From the NCBI GenBank assembly GCA_003635255.1, contig PYJC01000168.1, forward strand, positions 1 through 38,930: a stretch of 38,930 bases of DNA, written 5' to 3'. The position numbers were made by a program, and so were the translations under genes. Below, piece by piece: positions 1-8,626 of the stretch (the first letter of the stretch is position 1; every line of letters begins with the position of its first letter). The notes under the pieces are model-generated. The model was not told where the DNA came from, ran no database searches, and was given only the letters and a program-made list of their open reading frames with translations. Origin of the DNA: Candidatus Poribacteria bacterium. GTDB lineage: Bacteria > Poribacteria > WGA-4E > WGA-3G.

Positions 1-3000
1 TACGACAAGAGTTATCTTACAAAGGTGACCTGATTGAAAAGTTGAAGTCCGTTCCAGTATCAGATGATAAAGCAATTTTGCTGTTTGATGCCTTTGATGC
101 CGCTCGAGATGAAGAAACACGCAATCGCTTTGTAAAGTTAATACGGCGTGCAATTTATGAACTCAAAGAATCATGGAATATTATCGTTACAGTCCGCACT
201 TATGATGCAACAAAATCGCAAGAACTTTTAGATCTATTCGGTAATCCTGATGATACACAATATCAGAGCGAAGGGATTTTATGTCGACATTTCACGATTC
301 CACCTTTCAATGAGAATGAGATTCTGGAAGTGTTCGACCAGATTGGATGTCCGAAATCTATCTATAATGATGGTTCTCAGGACTTTAAAAACATTCTCGC
401 AAACCCTTTTAATCTTTGGTTGCTGGAGAAAATTATACAGTCATCAAAAAATGTTCCTGATTTCAGTCAGATCCGTTCTGAAGTCCAATTACTTGACCTA
501 TTTTGGCAACGGCGGATTGAGAACGAAAAAAGTAAGCACCTTCTGTGGCAAATCGCAGACAAGATGGTTCAAGAACGTTCATTGAGTGTTAGAGTCGATG
601 ACGTTTATGACGATGTGGACCTTGATAAACCAACTCGGAAAAACGCTTGGGATAAACTCCAGAGTGATGAAATCCTGTCAAAGATTTCTTCGTCTGGACA
701 GCGGATTGCTTTTTCTCATAATATTCTCTTTGACTATGCAATTAGTGTCCTGCTCATTGAAGATGAACCTCGACAACTTGAAAATTTTATTCTTGAGGAC
801 GCGTCACGTCCGCTCTTTCTACGTCCGAGCCTCACCTATTTCTTCACTCGTCTCTGGTACTATAAAGACCCTACAAGTTTCTGGAAAGCTTTCTGGCACA
901 TTTTTCCAAGCGATCAATCTGTACATTTGCGTCTTGTTGCTCGTTTAATTCCGACAAGTGTAATTGCAAATGAAGCACACAAGATTGGCCAATTAAAACC
1001 CCTTTTGGAGAAATTGCGGAGTACTGAAAAGAGAGAAATCGCAAACGAAGCAGTAACATGCCTATTGCAGGCACTTCAAACCTTACAAATTAAGCGTGCT
1101 GTACCCTGGATAGACTTTTTCGACAAGGTTTCAACGCACCTGAACGAAAAGTTTGCTTGGGATTTGACAGACCTCACTTCGACTATTCTTGAAGGAGTGA
1201 GTGAATCCGAAAATTCAGAAGTCGTGAATGCTTGTGGACGGATTGGACGACGGTTGCTTGAATGGGTATGGGAGAAAAGAGAAGCCGGCAAAAGTACTTG
1301 GTACGATCGGTTTGGCGGTCGTTCGGCAGTGCCACTTGTTGCCCGAACATATCACACGAATTCTGAAGAATCTCGGATACTTCTTGAAAAGGTTCTTGAA
1401 CTACCGAAGGAAGATAATTTCCCGATAGATTTCTTGTCATGGTTGACCGAATATGTTGATAGGATTTGGGACCATGATCCTGAATTTGTTACCTTAATTT
1501 ATCGCACCGTATTCCATCACAATGAATCCAGCGATACAAAAACAAGTCTTAGTGGCGGCGTTTTAGCTATGACAAGCACTCGCCGACAGGATTACAGCAT
1601 GTGCCGATATCGGCTGATAAGACATTTCCCTGGTTTTCTTCAAGCTGCCCCATTATCTGCCGCGCAATCGGTAATCCGAAGTTTAAATGTCTTTATTGTT
1701 GGAGAACATATTGTCCGATACCTTAGAGCAGGTGTAAAACTTGAGGATATGATAGAGACCTTCAATTTTCGTGGAAAACCTGCTTACTTTATGGAAGATG
1801 GTAGTCATATATGGGATGCAGGAAATTCATCTGATGAGCCGATTGAAATGGCAGATGCCTTGTTTGAGTTTATCTCAGAATTGGCAGACTCTGAAAAATC
1901 ACTTTCACTTCTTGATTCGCTGCTTGAAATTTTCCGTGATGAGGTGATAGTGGCGTTCTTCTGGAAACGACTCTTAAAGACAGCTGCACAATTTCCCAAA
2001 GTTTTCGCTCAGCACCTTTTTGAACTTTGCGTCGCAGAACCAATCCAGAGATACCCGGAAACCTGCTACGAATTCGGTTTATTCCTAAAAGCTGCTGCTT
2101 CTGAATTTACACCAGACCAACTTCGTCAGATTGAAGAAGATATTTTGGCATACCCTATAGAAACAGCCGATGATGAGCGTCATAATCTCCTTAAAAGACA
2201 AAGAAACCGACTTCTTGTACAAATTCCTATAAACCTGTTGACTACAAAGGAAGGAAAGAAAATTCGAGAGGAAATGTTACGGGAAAACGATGTTCCAGTG
2301 AATCGACCATTGGTGAGTGTTGAACCCCCATCGTGGGCTCCGTATACCGAAGAAGAACACTTCCAAACACAAGGTGTTGACATAACTACGTCCGAAAATC
2401 AAGGATTGCAACGCTTTTCCGCACCTCTCAATAAATTTAGCTCAGATTGGATGAACGATGTACCAACTATGGAAGCCGCTAAGTTGGTTCTACCGCAATT
2501 ACAGAAGGCATACACTGCTGTAAAGAATAATACAGAAGCCGATAAAGAAGTGATGAATTCGCTTTGGCATAAATTAGCTGCCTGTGTAGCAATTCTTGGT
2601 CGGATTGCTAATAACCTTGAGAACAGCAAGTTTGTTTTTTGCCGGCAAGTACTTCTGGAGGCAGCGAAACATGAAGAGCCTAAACCAAATCCCCAGTACG
2701 ATGATCAATTCGATTCCCCAGGTTACTCACCGTATTCACCGTGTGCAAGACACGAAGCTGCCAGTGGACTACTCAGGTTTACTGTTTACCAACCTGATAC
2801 AGAAATGTTAAACGCAATTGAGACACTTGCGAGTGATCCTGTGCCCTCTGTTCGGATGGTAACAGCAATGGAGTTATTCCTTGTTTACAACAAAGCACAG
2901 GAAAGGTTCTGGCATATCATGAACAATAGGGCAATCCATGAGCCGAAGCGCGTGGTGCAAAAGTTTCTCTACTATACATTAACTCGGGTAGTCGCAAGGG

Positions 3001-3881
3001 AGAAAGAAAATGAAGACAAAACGACCCGCGTCATGGCAAAACTGTTAGCGCATACACCGCCGCCTACAGAAGGATTAGAGCCATCGGATTCGTTCATTGG
3101 TTTGTTGATGTGGTTGATAATTGATCGCCAAAATTCATGGGCATTCAAAACAATTGAGGACACGTACTTCAAAGATCCGATCTGGTTCGCTAATCCGTTG
3201 AGCCGTGCTGTATCTGAGGTTGTAAGAGATTACGTCCTGCCTAAGCATCTCGAAACGGATGAAGCGCGCAAAACAGCAAAGCGGGCTATTGAATGGTTAA
3301 GACAAGTGATTGATCTGGTTTCTGGTGAAATTGAGGGATTGTATCGGACAGTCAAGGAAGATGACACTGAAGAAAATGTGAAAAAGTTACATGATACGTA
3401 CAAAGTGATTGATGAAGTTATTACACGTCTTTACTTTGCAGTTGCCTATAAAAGAGATCAGTCTAAAGAACCCGTTGCGGAAATCTCCCACGAGTTGCGC
3501 TGCGACTACTACGATCAAGTCAAACCTTTGATGCAACAAGTTATTGCTGTCGCGCAAGACCCAACAAGCGGTATTATGTTCGCACCGACAGCGCACTATT
3601 TCATGCAACTTTTAAGGAGTTTCCTCGTCTGCAATCCGAAAGAGGTTTTGTATTTAGCAACGGGGGTTGTAAAATCAAGTGAGCAGTTCGGATATACGCT
3701 TGATACGCTTGCGGTTATGGAGGTAGTCGAATTCGTTGAAATTGTACTTGCTGATTACCGACATGAAGTGCGCGATGGTGAGGCTTTGGAAGACCTCCTG
3801 CATCTGTTAGATCTTTTTGCCAAAATAGGTTGGTCGGATGCGCTTAAGCTCGTCTGGCGGCTTGATGAGGTTTTCCGGTAG
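1..3881 (+). CDS. STAND-like (NACHT-like) NTPase with long helical C-terminal region, 5' partial
   Basis: The frame is open through the left edge, so the gene begins outside the window and the TTG at 42 is not a credible start. About 1290 residues are visible. Near the left end ILLFDAFDAARDE reads as a Walker B strand with acidic residues, and IIVTVRTYD follows like the next core strand, so the P-loop should lie just upstream. An FSHNILFDY segment at about residues 225-233 (counted from 42) resembles the histidine-containing segment after the ATPase core of STAND proteins. The remaining ~1000 residues look alpha-helical and HEAT/TPR-like, suiting a sensor or scaffold. There is no membrane segment. 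The HNH gene starts 27 bp downstream, suggesting an operon in which the nuclease is the effector. STAND-type ATPase is likely; the role in defence and the subfamily are inference. Confidence 0.7.
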   Translation, partial: RQELSYKGDLIEKLKSVPVSDDKAILLFDAFDAARDEETRNRFVKLIRRAIYELKESWNIIVTVRTYDATKSQELLDLFGNPDDTQYQSEGILCRHFTIPPFNENEILEVFDQIGCPKSIYNDGSQDFKNILANPFNLWLLEKIIQSSKNVPDFSQIRSEVQLLDLFWQRRIENEKSKHLLWQIADKMVQERSLSVRVDDVYDDVDLDKPTRKNAWDKLQSDEILSKISSSGQRIAFSHNILFDYAISVLLIEDEPRQLENFILEDASRPLFLRPSLTYFFTRLWYYKDPTSFWKAFWHIFPSDQSVHLRLVARLIPTSVIANEAHKIGQLKPLLEKLRSTEKREIANEAVTCLLQALQTLQIKRAVPWIDFFDKVSTHLNEKFAWDLTDLTSTILEGVSESENSEVVNACGRIGRRLLEWVWEKREAGKSTWYDRFGGRSAVPLVARTYHTNSEESRILLEKVLELPKEDNFPIDFLSWLTEYVDRIWDHDPEFVTLIYRTVFHHNESSDTKTSLSGGVLAMTSTRRQDYSMCRYRLIRHFPGFLQAAPLSAAQSVIRSLNVFIVGEHIVRYLRAGVKLEDMIETFNFRGKPAYFMEDGSHIWDAGNSSDEPIEMADALFEFISELADSEKSLSLLDSLLEIFRDEVIVAFFWKRLLKTAAQFPKVFAQHLFELCVAEPIQRYPETCYEFGLFLKAAASEFTPDQLRQIEEDILAYPIETADDERHNLLKRQRNRLLVQIPINLLTTKEGKKIREEMLRENDVPVNRPLVSVEPPSWAPYTEEEHFQTQGVDITTSENQGLQRFSAPLNKFSSDWMNDVPTMEAAKLVLPQLQKAYTAVKNNTEADKEVMNSLWHKLAACVAILGRIANNLENSKFVFCRQVLLEAAKHEEPKPNPQYDDQFDSPGYSPYSPCARHEAASGLLRFTVYQPDTEMLNAIETLASDPVPSVRMVTAMELFLVYNKAQERFWHIMNNRAIHEPKRVVQKFLYYTLTRVVAREKENEDKTTRVMAKLLAHTPPPTEGLEPSDSFIGLLMWLIIDRQNSWAFKTIEDTYFKDPIWFANPLSRAVSEVVRDYVLPKHLETDEARKTAKRAIEWLRQVIDLVSGEIEGLYRTVKEDDTEENVKKLHDTYKVIDEVITRLYFAVAYKRDQSKEPVAEISHELRCDYYDQVKPLMQQVIAVAQDPTSGIMFAPTAHYFMQLLRSFLVCNPKEVLYLATGVVKSSEQFGYTLDTLAVMEVVEFVEIVLADYRHEVRDGEALEDLLHLLDLFAKIGWSDALKLVWRLDEVFR

Positions 3882-3908
3882 GTTGGTGCTTTAAAGGAGA
3901 ATATAGTT

Positions 3909-4457
3909 ATGGAGATGCTGATAGCGATTGCGTTGGTTATCATTGTTATCGCCATTATACTGGCCGGGCGCGAAAAATCGCGAGATGTATCTGATAAGGA
4001 CTTGTCCCCTTTTGAACCTGAACTACATTCGGCATCAAAACCTGCATCTGACGCATCTGATAAAGATTGGTGCTCTTTTGAATCTAAACTACATATCGAA
4101 CTGCATAGCAAAGGTAAGTTATCGAAGCCTGAACCTTTTGACTATGGAGCAGATGAGTGGAAAGTTCGCTCACGGCAGCTGAGAGAACAGGCACAGTGGA
4201 GATGCCAAGCGTGTAACCTCTCGTTGTATCAGCATAAACATTACCTCCATACACACCATATCTGGGGAACTCGTTACAATAACCCGAAAAATTTGAGGGC
4301 GTTGTGTATCGGTTGCCATTCCGAGCAGCCGGGGGGCAATCATTATCTTCTGAAGGGGACGAGGGACTATCAGGGTTTTATGAAGCGGTATGGGAAGAAA
4401 TGGCGGCGGGAAAGTTCGGAGGACCTCAAGCGAGATTATAGTGAAACGAAAAAATAA
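3909..4457 (+). CDS. Membrane-anchored HNH endonuclease
   Basis: This 182-residue protein has an N-terminal hydrophobic helix (residues 3-19, almost all I/L/V/A) and then a charged linker. The HNH domain spans about 85-165: C99-x2-C102, an H-x-H-H cluster at 114-117, the NNPKNLR helix, and C133-x2-C136-H137. The zinc knuckle and catalytic histidines look intact. AAAGGAGA at 3893-3900, eight bases before the ATG, fixes the start. In the linker SDKDLSPFEPELH (28-40) recurs as SDKDWCSFESKLH (50-62), an in-frame duplication with a 66-bp period. Most HNH nucleases are soluble, so the anchor is unusual and suggests action at the inner membrane. Adjacency to the STAND-like gene suggests a joint function, which is inference. 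Confidence 0.85.
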   Translation: MEMLIAIALVIIVIAIILAGREKSRDVSDKDLSPFEPELHSASKPASDASDKDWCSFESKLHIELHSKGKLSKPEPFDYGADEWKVRSRQLREQAQWRCQACNLSLYQHKHYLHTHHIWGTRYNNPKNLRALCIGCHSEQPGGNHYLLKGTRDYQGFMKRYGKKWRRESSEDLKRDYSETKK

Positions 4458-4479
4458 AGAGACATTTTCATTCCCAGTA

Positions 4480-5074
4480 GGTTCGGTTTCCTAACCAGAC
4501 CATAGGGGTCAATTTAGCGATTTTGGACGGTGTTTAGCATAGCTGGTATAAACATGCCACCCTTACAGGGTTGAAGAGTAGCGGTGAAATCTCTTCTATA
4601 AACATAGCGTCCCTACGGGACTGAAGAGGTTTTTGAAGCCTTCAAGGTTTCCGCGTGGAATCCGATTCGGTTGCATGAAAATTAATTTTTTAATTCGGTA
4701 ATTTCTTGGTGAAGTCCGGTGCGGTTGCAAACCGCACCATAGGTGTCAATTTAAGAAAAACAACCCTCGTGGTCCCAGGACCGGTAGGTGCGGTTTCTAA
4801 CCGCACCGGAACTTAGGCGCAAACTGTGAATCCCTCAAAACCCTCTTAAGTCTTCTGGACACCGAAACCTTCTCAGGTCCGGTAGGTTGCGTAGAAGCCC
4901 GGTTCGGTTGCAAACCGAACCTACCCGGCCTGGGGACCGCTAAGCAGAAGGTGTATAGACCGATTTATTAGGTCACCACAAGGTTTCTGCCTTAGATCCG
5001 GTTCGGTTGCAAACCGAACCTACCGGCCTGGGGACCGCTAAATTGACCCCTATGGTGCGGTTTGGAACCGCACC
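4480..5074. repeat. Palindrome-rich block bounded by inverted repeats
   Basis: No convincing ORF lies between 4458 and 5194. The block holds a degenerate palindrome at 4480-4501 and perfect or near-perfect 21-bp palindromes at 4718-4738, 4787-4807, 4901-4921, 5000-5020 and 5054-5074. All follow the pattern GGTKCGGTT...AACCGMACC. An 18-bp sequence ATAGGGGTCAATTTAGCG at 4502-4519 is repeated exactly in inverse at 5036-5053; with the adjacent palindromes this makes imperfect terminal inverted repeats of about 39 bp. A related piece (ATAGGTGTCAATTTA) is at 4739-4753. Short units with a CCCTACGGG-type core occur at 4547-4578 and 4597-4629. It resembles REP/MITE-type intergenic repeats and has no transposase. 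Confidence 0.75.
4502..4675 (+). repeat. Composite repeat, left copy flanking the HEPN gene
   Basis: The order of elements is ATAGGGGTCAATTTAGCG (4502), a CCTTACAGGG-core unit (4547), a CCCTACGGGA-core unit followed by GAAGAGGTTTTTGAAG (about 4608-4638), CAAGGTTT (4643-4650), then a degenerate TCCGATTCGGTTGC (4661-4674). The same order and spacing recur at 7174-7375 in the same orientation. Confidence 0.65.
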
Positions 5075-5148
5075 AAACTTGAAAAATTAGACGATCCGAT
5101 AATTTATTTAAAACAACTAAATGCCCCTGATTTAAGTCTCATTTGTGA

Positions 5149-5177
5149 TTGACAGAGATGGAAGAATGTGATACACT
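5149..5177 (+). promoter_or_regulatory. Sigma70-type promoter for the HEPN gene
   Basis: TTGACA at 5149-5154, a 17-base spacer, and TACACT at 5172-5177 preceded by TGA give an extended -10 (TGATACACT). The predicted start of transcription is near 5184, about 30 bases before the chosen ATG. The promoter sits just after the repeat block. Confidence 0.75.
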
Positions 5178-5215
5178 TTTGAGAATTTCTCTACATGGAG
5201 GTTTATCGCGTAAGT

Positions 5216-7129
5216 ATGACAAAATATCCTAACAGGGAGGCACTTCGTAAAGCGCATGATATATATCGAGATGCTATGAACGAGTTTATCTTTCAGTATT
5301 TAGAAAAGAAAGTTGAAGATGAAACTGTAGATGATTTAATTATGCGCGTGTTGAATCGCGAACAGCAAAGAATAGTAGATATTAAGGGTATTTCAGTTAT
5401 CTTTAGAAATAAGGAATGTTGGAATGATTTTTTCTCTCAGCAGTTTGGTTATGATCGTCTGCTTGGACGACATGAATATGATATTCGGAGTGTAACGTCT
5501 CTGATAGTGATGGGTCGAAATAAGGTTTCACATCCGGGGTCAAGGGACTTGGACTTTGAGTACACCCGCACACATTTGTTTCTTATCGCCGAGGTACTTG
5601 GAGAAATCGGCAAGACGCAGGCAAAACATGAAGTTGAAGAGGTCTGCGATGAACTGTTTTCTTATGATACTGATGAACGCATTGCGGATATGACTAAACA
5701 GCGTGATGCAGCAAAAGCAGAGGTAACTGAATTGAAGAAACAGGTCAAGACTAAATCAGATCGGCTGGAAGAAGTAGAAGCAGAATGGCTTGCCTCCGAG
5801 GAACGTTTTGAAACCGTATCTACTCAGTTAAAAGTAGCCGTAGCAGGAAAAACCGTCGCTGAGGAACGCTTATCAGATATATCAAATCGGTTTGAAGAAG
5901 CGGAAGTAGAGAATGCTGAATTGAAAAAATGTCTTTCGGAAACAGAGAATCGTCTAAGAACTGTCGAATCGGAGAGGGACGAACACATCAAAACCTTGAC
6001 GGAACAGCCGAGGACGGTAGAAGCGGAGAAGACTATATTGGAGGAACGCCCCAAAAATTCGCCAAAGCAGCCGGAAATTAAGGAGTGGCGAAGTAAAATT
6101 TGGAAACAATTGTGCGACTATGCAGCTCAAAAGGACACTCCAGTTAGATTTCATAAACCGGGTTCGGCACATTACTTAAACGTCAGCAGAAGTTTGATAG
6201 CTCTTACTGGTTTTAAGATGCAGGTGTGGTTGGGCAGGGACAATAGGGAAATTGCCATCCGGCTTTATATGTCAAAACAAAATTTTTACATCCTTGAGAA
6301 ACAGCGGAAAGAAATTGAGCAGGAGTTTTGTGAACCTCTTGAATGGGAGAAATTACCTCAGCGTAGTGATAGCCGAATTTCCGTACGTAAGGATATCATT
6401 GATCCGACAGATGAATCAGGCTGGCAAAACCAGCACGAATGGGTTATCTTAAAACTTGAAAAATTCCATAAAAAATTCAATGAAGTCTTTCTACCGAGAA
6501 TCCAGGAACGCAATACCTCCGATTCGCTATCCGAAGACGAGGAGTACCTGCCGCTAAATCCTCCTACACCTAATTCTGTCACTTTTCATGGCACCAATTT
6601 TACGAAACGTTTGAACGAGTACCATGTTGCTGGAGATGATATTTCCCAAGGTTTCTGGCATTATTGGCACTCACAAGGTCGCGAAGGTAAACAGGAAATG
6701 CGGGATGCTGGGTGGAGTGTTGAGAGAGTAGACGGGGATTGGGAAGTGACGATCTCTCCAGTGGATTTTCAAGCATGGATAGAGGATGAAGTAACAGAAT
6801 TGAGTGGCCTGCTCAATTCTTCGCAGAATGAAGAGCCAGCAACACGCTCTTCACGCTCTTTTGATGGAAGAACAGTTCTACCTACAAGTAAGGAAATGGA
6901 ACAACCAGCACTTAAGGTTCTCGCGGACGAAAAAGCACATCGCCGGGTGAAGATTATTGATTACCTTACCGAATACTTTTCACTGACTGACGATGAAAGG
7001 AGTTACTTGAGCAAAACCGGACAAGCAGAAAAACATCTGATGAGCAAAGGATTGATAGAACGAACCAGAACGGGTTATTACCGAATAACTGCCTATGGAC
7101 TTGAGGTTGTGAATGACGTTCCATTTTAA
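5216..7129 (+). CDS. HEPN (Swt1-like) - coiled coil - DUF4268-like - Mrr_N-like protein
   Basis: The frame opens at ATG 5195, but GGAGG (5197-5201) overlaps that codon and suits ATG 5216 (637 residues), although spacing is long. Positions below count from 5195. Residues 11-155 resemble the Swt1-type HEPN domain, with RNKVSH (108-113) matching the R-x4-H ribonuclease motif. About 165-285 is a coiled coil rich in E, K and A. Residues 297-436 resemble DUF4268, a domain seen in nuclease-like accessory proteins. Residues 470-540 contain a Trp-rich second segment. Residues 568-640 resemble the Mrr N-terminal winged helix, ending ...RTGYYRITAYG. This predicts nucleic-acid recognition coupled to RNA cleavage, plausibly a stand-alone abortive-infection factor. 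The exact architecture is not one I know by name. A composite repeat lies on each side. Confidence 0.75.
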   Translation: MTKYPNREALRKAHDIYRDAMNEFIFQYLEKKVEDETVDDLIMRVLNREQQRIVDIKGISVIFRNKECWNDFFSQQFGYDRLLGRHEYDIRSVTSLIVMGRNKVSHPGSRDLDFEYTRTHLFLIAEVLGEIGKTQAKHEVEEVCDELFSYDTDERIADMTKQRDAAKAEVTELKKQVKTKSDRLEEVEAEWLASEERFETVSTQLKVAVAGKTVAEERLSDISNRFEEAEVENAELKKCLSETENRLRTVESERDEHIKTLTEQPRTVEAEKTILEERPKNSPKQPEIKEWRSKIWKQLCDYAAQKDTPVRFHKPGSAHYLNVSRSLIALTGFKMQVWLGRDNREIAIRLYMSKQNFYILEKQRKEIEQEFCEPLEWEKLPQRSDSRISVRKDIIDPTDESGWQNQHEWVILKLEKFHKKFNEVFLPRIQERNTSDSLSEDEEYLPLNPPTPNSVTFHGTNFTKRLNEYHVAGDDISQGFWHYWHSQGREGKQEMRDAGWSVERVDGDWEVTISPVDFQAWIEDEVTELSGLLNSSQNEEPATRSSRSFDGRTVLPTSKEMEQPALKVLADEKAHRRVKIIDYLTEYFSLTDDERSYLSKTGQAEKHLMSKGLIERTRTGYYRITAYGLEVVNDVPF

Positions 7130-7173
7130 GTTATAATCGCTGGCATGAGCCGGTGTGCTGTAATTATAGATCC

Positions 7174-7375
7174 ATAGGTGTCAATTTAGCGACTTTCCAC
7201 GATATTTTTCTTCCAGTTCTCCGTAGATGCCGCCCCTACGGGGCTTAGTTCTGTGAGGTGGCGTTTTTCTACAAAGATGACATCCCTACGGGATTCAAGA
7301 GGTTTTTGAAGGATACCTCAAGGTTTCTGTGTAAAATCCGGTTCGGTTGCAAACCGCACCTACCGGGCCTGGGGG
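7174..7375 (+). repeat. Composite repeat, right copy flanking the HEPN gene
   Basis: Elements in order: ATAGGTGTCAATTTAGCG (7174-7191), a CGCCCCTACGGGG unit (7224-7246), a CATCCCTACGGGATTC unit with AGAGGTTTTTGAAGG (7281-7312), CAAGGTTT (about 7319-7326), then TCCGGTTCGGTTGC plus an imperfect palindrome and CCTACCGGGCCTGGGGG (7337-7375). Spacing matches the left copy at 4502-4675 to within a few bases. The rest of the 7130-7444 gap holds nothing recognisable. Confidence 0.65.
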
Positions 7376-7444
7376 AAACATAGAATTACCGAAATATTTT
7401 CTTAAACTTCATCAAACCGAACCTATTAGAGAAAAATAATTGAC

Positions 7445-8626
7445 ATGAAAATAACTGAGATTCAACGTGAGTTAGCAGCGTTAAAATTAGATGCATGGCT
7501 TTTATACGATTTTCGTGGGATAAACCCGATCGCACAGAACGTTGCAGGTTTGGCGGAAGCACATATCACGCGCCGGTGGTTCTGCCTGATTCCTAAACAC
7601 GGTGAACCGCGGTGGCTTGTCCATCGGATTGAGACATCGAATTTTACCAATGTGCAGGGAGAGGTTGCGCTTTATGCGGGGTGGGAGGAACTTAACGACG
7701 CGATACAGACCCTGCTTGCCGGTATAAAGACGGTTGCGATGGAGTATTCACCAAACGCCGAAATCCCTTATATTTCGCGAGTGGATGCTGGTACACTGGA
7801 GTGGATTCGTTCATTTGGAATTGAAGTGCAAACGTCTGCGGAACTGGCGCAGCGTGTAGAAGCGCGTCTGAGTGAAGCGCAAGCCGTAGGGCATCAAACC
7901 TCTGCACGCTTGGTGTTACAAGCGAAAGATTACGCCTTCGATTGGATCGGTTCGCAGCTGCGCGATGGGAAAAGCATTACAGAATATGACGTTCAGCAGG
8001 AGATTCTCGGACAATTTGATGCGATGGACTTGGTCACAGACCACCCACCGATAGTCGCTGTGAATGCAAAGAGCAGCGACCCGCATTATGCACCCACCGC
8101 AACGGATACCCAAGTCATTAAAACAGGCGATTTCATCTTAATTGATTTGTGGGCGAAGCAGAAAGAACCAGATGCGGTTTTTGCGGATACGACGTGGGTG
8201 GCTTATGCTGGGGAAACCGTGCCGTCCCAATACGTTGAGATTTTTGATATTGTCAAGGAAGCGCGGGATAAAGCCATACGGTTCATCCGAGAAAAATGGG
8301 CTGTCGATGAACCGATTCACGGTTATGAAGTGGATGACTGTGTCCGCGGATATATCACTGAAAAAGGGTATGGGGATTACTTTATTCACCGCACGGGACA
8401 CAACATCGGCACTGTTATCCATGGGAACGGTGTAAATTTAGATAATTTAGAGACGCGTGATGCACGGGTCTTGATTTCGGGGAGCTGTTTCTCAATTGAG
8501 CCGGGTATCTATCTTACCGCTTTCGGCGTGCGGACAGAAGTTGACGTTTTCTTAGCCGGTCCAGGGAGAGACGGCGTAAAAGTGACAACCGCTCCCGTTC
8601 AAAATCAGATATTACCATTGCTGTAA
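7445..8626 (+). CDS. M24-family metallopeptidase (Xaa-Pro peptidase type)
   Basis: The 393-residue product has the creatinase-like N-terminal domain (about 1-150) and the pita-bread catalytic domain (150-390). The five metal ligands are recognisable: D234 (LIDLWA), D248 (FADTTW), H319 (GHNIG), E352 (SIEPGIY) and E365 (RTEVDV). H214 in SSDPHY is the usual extra active-site histidine. No signal peptide is present, so the enzyme should be cytoplasmic, cleaving peptides with proline at the second position or acting on a related small substrate. The gene stands alone, in the same direction as the HEPN gene but separated by repeats. Its last 113 bp overlap the 3' end of the opposite-strand gene. 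Confidence 0.9.
   Translation: MKITEIQRELAALKLDAWLLYDFRGINPIAQNVAGLAEAHITRRWFCLIPKHGEPRWLVHRIETSNFTNVQGEVALYAGWEELNDAIQTLLAGIKTVAMEYSPNAEIPYISRVDAGTLEWIRSFGIEVQTSAELAQRVEARLSEAQAVGHQTSARLVLQAKDYAFDWIGSQLRDGKSITEYDVQQEILGQFDAMDLVTDHPPIVAVNAKSSDPHYAPTATDTQVIKTGDFILIDLWAKQKEPDAVFADTTWVAYAGETVPSQYVEIFDIVKEARDKAIRFIREKWAVDEPIHGYEVDDCVRGYITEKGYGDYFIHRTGHNIGTVIHGNGVNLDNLETRDARVLISGSCFSIEPGIYLTAFGVRTEVDVFLAGPGRDGVKVTTAPVQNQILPLL

Noticed and set aside
4480..5074. Possible CRISPR array
   Set aside because: The palindromes vary in sequence and spacing, there are no uniform spacers, and no cas gene is in the window.
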